In this document: one piece after another, positions 60,683 to 64,000 of the stretch
Position numbering within the stretch: the first letter of the stretch is position 1
Layout of the letters: each line of letters opens with the position of its first letter
Source of the DNA: Sporomusaceae bacterium
Lineage (GTDB): Bacteria > Bacillota > Negativicutes > UBA1444
DNA: 64,000 nt
Reading direction: 5' to 3'
Assembly: GCA_018434355.1 (NCBI GenBank)
Contig: JAHDPL010000014.1
Coordinates: 1-64,000, forward strand
The notes under the pieces: generated by a model
The model's database searches: none
Seen by the model: the letters and a program-made list of their open reading frames with translations, nothing else
What the model was told of the DNA's origin: nothing
Translations under genes and position numbers: made by a program

Positions 60683-61324
60683 ATGAAACAATTCATCCAA
60701 TGGCACCACGATGTATTTGGGGAAAAAGTAGTCAAAGCATTGGAAAAAAATAATTTTCAGGCCTATTACTTCGGCAACCGTGCCGATGCCGCGGCAAAAG
60801 TCCTGACACTAGTTCAACCCGGCGCCACAGTCGGCGTAGGCGGTTCCTGGACGCTGAAAGAAATGAATATCCCTGACCAGCTTGAAAAGAAAGGACACGA
60901 AGTGTTCGACCACAACCGTCCCGGCCTCACCATGGAGCAATCAATGGCGTTGCGGCATAAAGAACTGTCCTGCGACGTCTTTATTTCCGGCACCAACGCG
61001 ATTACGCTGGATGGCCAGATCGTAAACACCGACGGCTCCGGCAACCGGGTGGCCGCCATGAGTTTTGGCCCTAAAAAAGTTATTGTCGTAGTCGGCGTCA
61101 ATAAAATTGTCCCGGACCTGGATGCAGCCATGGAACGCATCGAAATGTTTGCCGCGCCGGTCAACAACAAACGTCTGGACAGACCCAATCCCTGTACGGT
61201 CACTGGAATCTGCATGGATTGCCAGGGACCCAGTCGCATTTGCAATATCACCACGATTCTGCACAAGCGCCCACCGACAATGGAGTTTCATGTAATCATC
61301 GTCGGCGAAGAACTGGGGTTCTAA
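60683..61324 (+). CDS. LUD-domain (lactate utilization-type) protein
   Basis: 213 residues, RBS AAGGAGGCG. GVGGSWTLKEMNI, FDHNRPGLTMEQSMALRHKELSCDVFISGTNAITLDGQIVNTDGSGNRVAAMSFGPKKVIVVVGVNKI are LUD signatures. The C-terminus (NPCTVTGICMDCQGPSRICN) has four cysteines that may bind an Fe-S cluster. Family members act in lactate oxidation or anaerobic redox; here it is a single gene. Confidence 0.88.
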   Translation: MKQFIQWHHDVFGEKVVKALEKNNFQAYYFGNRADAAAKVLTLVQPGATVGVGGSWTLKEMNIPDQLEKKGHEVFDHNRPGLTMEQSMALRHKELSCDVFISGTNAITLDGQIVNTDGSGNRVAAMSFGPKKVIVVVGVNKIVPDLDAAMERIEMFAAPVNNKRLDRPNPCTVTGICMDCQGPSRICNITTILHKRPPTMEFHVIIVGEELGF

Positions 61325-61381
61325 TCGCCGCCTTACCTTGATTCTACTGCTTTTTCGGTGTAAACACCAGTTGACGGCAAA

Positions 61382-61416
61382 AAATCGGGCTCCCTGTTTT
61401 GCAGGGAACCCGATTT
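61382..61416. terminator. bidirectional terminator
   Basis: AAATCGGG.TCCCTG and CAGGGA.CCCGATTT pair around TTTTG. Followed by TTTTC on plus and preceded by AAAA, between two convergent genes. Confidence 0.8.
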
Positions 61417-61425
61417 TTCAGTTCA

Positions 61426-61896
61426 TCATTGCGATACGTCGAGCAGTTTTCGCGTCTTGTCGACGATATTCATTTCGTTATACCCGGCAATTTTTTCATA
61501 CTGTTTGGCGGCCTCGCTGACCAACTGGGGATCGCTGTCAAGCTGATAGGAGTTGAGGATATTTTTTATTCGCAGATTGAAGCCATTATCAGTCGCTGCT
61601 GCATCAGCGGCAGGCGACAACGCCGCTTGCTGCTCCTCTTTTTTCTCCTTGGCTTTGACGTTGTAACTGGTCAAATCTTTGCCGATCAGCTTGCTGGCTT
61701 CAACTAGGTTCGCCTCGCGTAGATATTGTTTGAACTGTGTTTTAGTTTCATTGGGCAGTTGTTTATATTCGCGAATAAAATCTTCCCGCTCTTCTTTCGG
61801 CATCTGCTTGCGCAGGTTGCGAATCTCGGCCGGATAATCCGTCATGTTCTTTGCAATCAATCCACCGGCGGCAACCGCCAACAACAACGGTAACAT
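61426..61896 (-). CDS. membrane-associated hypothetical protein
   Basis: 156 residues. A short N-terminal hydrophobic helix (LPLLLAVAAGGLIA) precedes a highly charged helical region (EIRNLRKQMPKEEREDFIREYKQLPNETKTQFKQYLREANLVEASKL) and a C-terminal helical part. The linker is Ala/Lys/Glu-rich. No family recognised. Confidence 0.6.
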   Translation of the reverse strand: MLPLLLAVAAGGLIAKNMTDYPAEIRNLRKQMPKEEREDFIREYKQLPNETKTQFKQYLREANLVEASKLIGKDLTSYNVKAKEKKEEQQAALSPAADAAATDNGFNLRIKNILNSYQLDSDPQLVSEAAKQYEKIAGYNEMNIVDKTRKLLDVSQ

Positions 61897-62057
61897 ATCG
61901 CACCTTCTCTCTGAGAATTATTTCGCAAAATTTCTTACGCTATTAATATCGGAGTTTATCGACAAAACATAAGCGCCGCTTCTCTCTGTCGTCATATTCC
62001 ATATCGTGGTACAATAAAACGCATCTATAATAATATAGCTTCGGGAGGCTTTTGCGG

Positions 62058-62654
62058 TTGAAAACGAAGGTACGGCTAATCTTGTCTTTCATTCTAATTT
62101 GTTTCGTTTTGCTTGTTGTTGAAACCCCTGCGCTTGCTGCATCTGATAATACTTCCGATAAAACGCTTCCTAAATGGGTGCATTACAAAAATGTTGATTA
62201 CCAGATTCAAATTAGTCACCCAGCCACATGGAAAACACTTGAAAACTATGCCGGCTCGATTGTTGCCGTGTATGCACCGCCAGACTCTCCCGACGATCAA
62301 TTTGCCGAAAATCTCAACATTGTTTTCGAAGACATCTCCAGTTTTCCCGAGATCACACTTGAACAATATACAGAAAAAGGCAAAGAGGTCCTGGGAAAAA
62401 TGCTCACAAAGTTTTCCCTGCTCAAGAACGAATCAACAACCATTTCCAATATCAATGCACGAACATTGACGTTTACTGCAACGCAAGGAATCTATCGTCT
62501 GAAATTCAAACAGACTTCACTAATTGTAAACAAGCGGGCGTATGTCATAACATTCAGCGCGGAAGAAAATAAATTCGCCAAATATGAAAATACAGGCGCA
62601 AGCATCATCAATTCTTTTAGGATTATCACGCCTACTCTTTATCAAAGTCTATAA
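62058..62654 (+). CDS. PsbP-related secreted protein
   Basis: About 198 residues from TTG 62058 (GGGAGG nine bases upstream). Signal peptide to about ALAA (27-30), then WVHYKNVDYQIQISHPATWKTLE..., the N-terminal beta pattern of PsbP/DcrB-type domains, ending GASIINSFRII. Probably anchored in or outside the membrane; role unknown. A TATAAT box at 62026-62031 fits a promoter. Confidence 0.65.
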   Translation: MKTKVRLILSFILICFVLLVVETPALAASDNTSDKTLPKWVHYKNVDYQIQISHPATWKTLENYAGSIVAVYAPPDSPDDQFAENLNIVFEDISSFPEITLEQYTEKGKEVLGKMLTKFSLLKNESTTISNINARTLTFTATQGIYRLKFKQTSLIVNKRAYVITFSAEENKFAKYENTGASIINSFRIITPTLYQSL

Positions 62655-62722
62655 TTCTCATCTTTGTAGACAACCCAAAGAACAATAATCAAATGACTCA
62701 AGCCCAGGAGGATGATCTATCT

Positions 62723-63262
62723 ATGGAGCAGTCACCTGAAAACAGTTCTGACCTGGATATAGCCATTGATAAAATCTGCAACCTGTTCGGAAATCCGCCG
62801 CAATGGATGATCGGTCCGCGCCAAACGCCGCTGCCCGGATCGGATCGTCCCCATGTATTTCATATATTCCAATCCACAGAGTTGGCAAGCATCACAACTG
62901 CGCTGGAAGTTGCCAAGATTGGCTCCGTCGCCATAATCGGTATCACTCCCATAGCGGTTTCCGTCGGACTGGCGCTAAAGCGGCTTCAGTTCAAAGTTTC
63001 ATTGATTGCCTCTGGGCTGGAATCGTCTTTTGTAATGGAGCAGCTGCAAACAAACGCAGTGGCATCGTTTTTCGAATACCACGGGATTATTGTTCATCCC
63101 TACCCCGCTAAATCAATTCGCGGCTCGCAGGTCCACTGTCAGAGCGGTTACTGCGGCTTCGTCTGTGAAGGCCGTTTCATTAAGGAAAGCGACGAAGTTG
63201 GCTGCATAATAACCGGGCGCGGTAATGTTTACGCCGATGCAGCAATTATTGTTGAAGCTTAA
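62723..63262 (+). CDS. hypothetical protein with Rossmann-like segment
   Basis: Start ATG 62723 after AGGAGG (an ATG 30 bases earlier lacks a site). 179 residues. GSVAIIGITPIAVSVGLALKRLQFKVSLIASG has the beta-alpha-beta rhythm of a dinucleotide fold, but the glycine loop is G-I-T-P-I-A. CQSGYCGFVCEG gives three cysteines. A short NAD-like or degenerate oxidoreductase fold is possible; no known family. Confidence 0.5.
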   Translation: MEQSPENSSDLDIAIDKICNLFGNPPQWMIGPRQTPLPGSDRPHVFHIFQSTELASITTALEVAKIGSVAIIGITPIAVSVGLALKRLQFKVSLIASGLESSFVMEQLQTNAVASFFEYHGIIVHPYPAKSIRGSQVHCQSGYCGFVCEGRFIKESDEVGCIITGRGNVYADAAIIVEA

Positions 63263-63278
63263 TATACAATGTCACAAG

Positions 63279-63314
63279 AAAAAAAGGCATCTCCGACAAT
63301 TTGCGGAATGCCTT
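63279..63314 (-). terminator. terminator of the tRNA Glu-Val cluster
   Basis: On the minus strand AAGGCAT and ATGCCTT pair (inner CCG/CGG pair adds three) and a run of seven Ts follows. Ten bases after the tRNA-Val 3' end. Confidence 0.8.
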
Positions 63315-63323
63315 AATTTGCGT

Positions 63324-63399
63324 TGGTGGGCGATGACGGGCTCGAACCGCCGACATCTTGCTTGTAAGGCAAGCGCTCTCCCGGCTGAGCTAATCGCCC
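63324..63399 (-). tRNA. tRNA-Val (anticodon TAC)
   Basis: 76 bases with CCA; acceptor GGGCGAT/ATCGCCC, anticodon loop CTTACAA, T-arm GGCGGTTCGAGCCCG. Second of a leftward pair. Confidence 0.95.
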
Positions 63400-63404
63400 G
63401 GGAT

Positions 63405-63479
63405 TGGTGACCCGTGGGGGAATCGAACCCCCGATACCGCCGTGAAAGGGCGGTGTCTTAACCGCTTGACCAACGGGCC
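63405..63479 (-). tRNA. tRNA-Glu (anticodon TTC)
   Basis: 75 bases with CCA; acceptor GGCCCGT/ACGGGTC (one G-U), anticodon loop CTTTCAC, T-arm GGGGGTTCGATTCCCCC. Confidence 0.95.
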
Positions 63480-63493
63480 TCAAATGCTTTTTT

Positions 63494-63522
63494 ATTATAA
63501 AGGACCGACAGCAAAAAATCAA
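63494..63522 (-). promoter_or_regulatory. promoter of the tRNA Glu-Val pair
   Basis: On the minus strand TTGATT, 17 bases, TATAAT, 15 bases before tRNA-Glu. Confidence 0.75.
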
Positions 63523-63529
63523 TGCCCTG

Positions 63530-63538
63530 TGCTATAAT
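63530..63538 (+). promoter_or_regulatory. extended -10 box of the aminopeptidase gene
   Basis: TGCTATAAT at 63530-63538, 31 bases before the start codon; -35 weak. Divergent from the tRNA promoter. Confidence 0.65.
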
Positions 63539-63569
63539 TATTTTATCTTTATTTCCTTGGAGGTTAAAC

Positions 63570-64000
63570 ATGGACGCTCACACTGTGCAATTAGCGCAAA
63601 ATCTGATTCGTTACTCCACCGACTTGCAACCTGGCGAAAATATCCTGATTGAGATGTTTGACGATGCCCTGCCACTGGCGCAGGCGCTCGTCGATGAAGC
63701 GTACCGGGCCGGCGGCGTACCGTTCCTGTCGCTTAAAAACAACCGGTTGCAACGCAAACTCCTGTCCGGTGCATCCAGCGCGCAACTGCAAGCCATCGCC
63801 GGTTGGGAATCGGCCAGGATGAGCGCTATGCATGCGTACATCGGCATCCGAGCCAGCGAAAACATCAGCGAACTATCTGATGTACCGCCGGAAAGACTGC
63901 AAATGTATCAACAAGACTGGTTCAAACCAGTCCATTCGGAAATCCGGGTCAAAAAAACCAAATGGTGCGTATTGCGTTGGCCCAATCCCTCAATGGCGCA
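63570..64000 (+). CDS. M29 family aminopeptidase (AmpS/PepS type), 5' part only
   Basis: ATG 63570 after TTGGAGG. The first 143 residues run off the window: MDAHTVQLAQNLIRYST and QPGENILIEMFDDALPLAQALVDEAYRAGGVPFL, then QMYQQDWFKPVHSEIRVKKTKWCVLRWPNPSMA, the M29 N-terminal domain. M29 enzymes are about 400 residues, so roughly two thirds lies beyond the edge. Confidence 0.85.
   Translation, partial: MDAHTVQLAQNLIRYSTDLQPGENILIEMFDDALPLAQALVDEAYRAGGVPFLSLKNNRLQRKLLSGASSAQLQAIAGWESARMSAMHAYIGIRASENISELSDVPPERLQMYQQDWFKPVHSEIRVKKTKWCVLRWPNPSMA

Overview
The window (64 kb, GC close to 50 %) is the chromosome of an anaerobic Firmicute, most likely a diderm Negativicute of the Sporomusaceae type. 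This is inferred from the kinds of genes present: a 2-hydroxyacyl-CoA dehydratase-type enzyme with its activase, an LUD protein, a DUF3842 protein and a malic enzyme. No rRNA or other marker gene is present to settle the species.

About 45 kb is one temperate myophage-type prophage. Its tyrosine integrase (46409-47542) points at a cluster of three tRNA genes whose nearest member, tRNA-Arg(TCT), is the probable attachment site. From the lysogeny switch (XRE protein at 42982-43221 facing a LexA/cI-type repressor at 43374-44078) nearly everything is transcribed leftward. First come small early genes, an excisionase-like protein and a recombination set (an unidentified protein, SbcD-like nuclease, SbcC-like ATPase, RusA). 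Then follow a DnaD-like protein with a DnaC-like loader, an orphan methyltransferase, terminase, portal, head protease/scaffold, capsid, connectors, sheath, tube, tail chaperones made by frameshift, tape measure, baseplate, tail fibre and lysis genes, ending at a strong terminator at 3183-3211. Cargo genes lie at both ends: a lipoprotein, zinc-ribbon proteins and a NYN-type RNase next to the integrase, and at the left a DNA methyltransferase translationally coupled to a GHKL (MORC/Hsp90-type) ATPase. The ATPase gene is cut at its 3' end by what looks like the terminus of an IS256-family element. No second copy of the tRNA 3' end is visible on the left, so the left attachment site probably lies outside the window.

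Right of the prophage (47625-64000) is ordinary host chromosome: tRNA Arg/Gly/Pro, malic enzyme, then a leftward operon. In order of transcription this runs: single-subunit 2-hydroxyacyl-CoA dehydratase-like protein, its ATP-dependent activase, a HyuA-type ATPase, a histone-deacetylase-like amidohydrolase with an extra cysteine-rich tail, RNase PH, RdgB and a YfcE-type phosphodiesterase. Then come a CofE-like ligase, a thioesterase, a DUF3842 protein, tRNA-Arg(CCG), an MFS exporter, a potassium channel/TrkA protein, the LUD protein, two proteins of unknown or uncertain function (a predicted membrane protein and a PsbP-like secreted protein), a short Rossmann-like protein, tRNA Val/Glu and the start of an M29 aminopeptidase.

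The best candidates for something new are the methyltransferase-GHKL pair, the dehydratase/activase/HyuA/deacetylase operon, a tRNA-like structure in the replication module, a possible outer-membrane-directed lysis protein, and several recoding or nested-gene arrangements in the phage.
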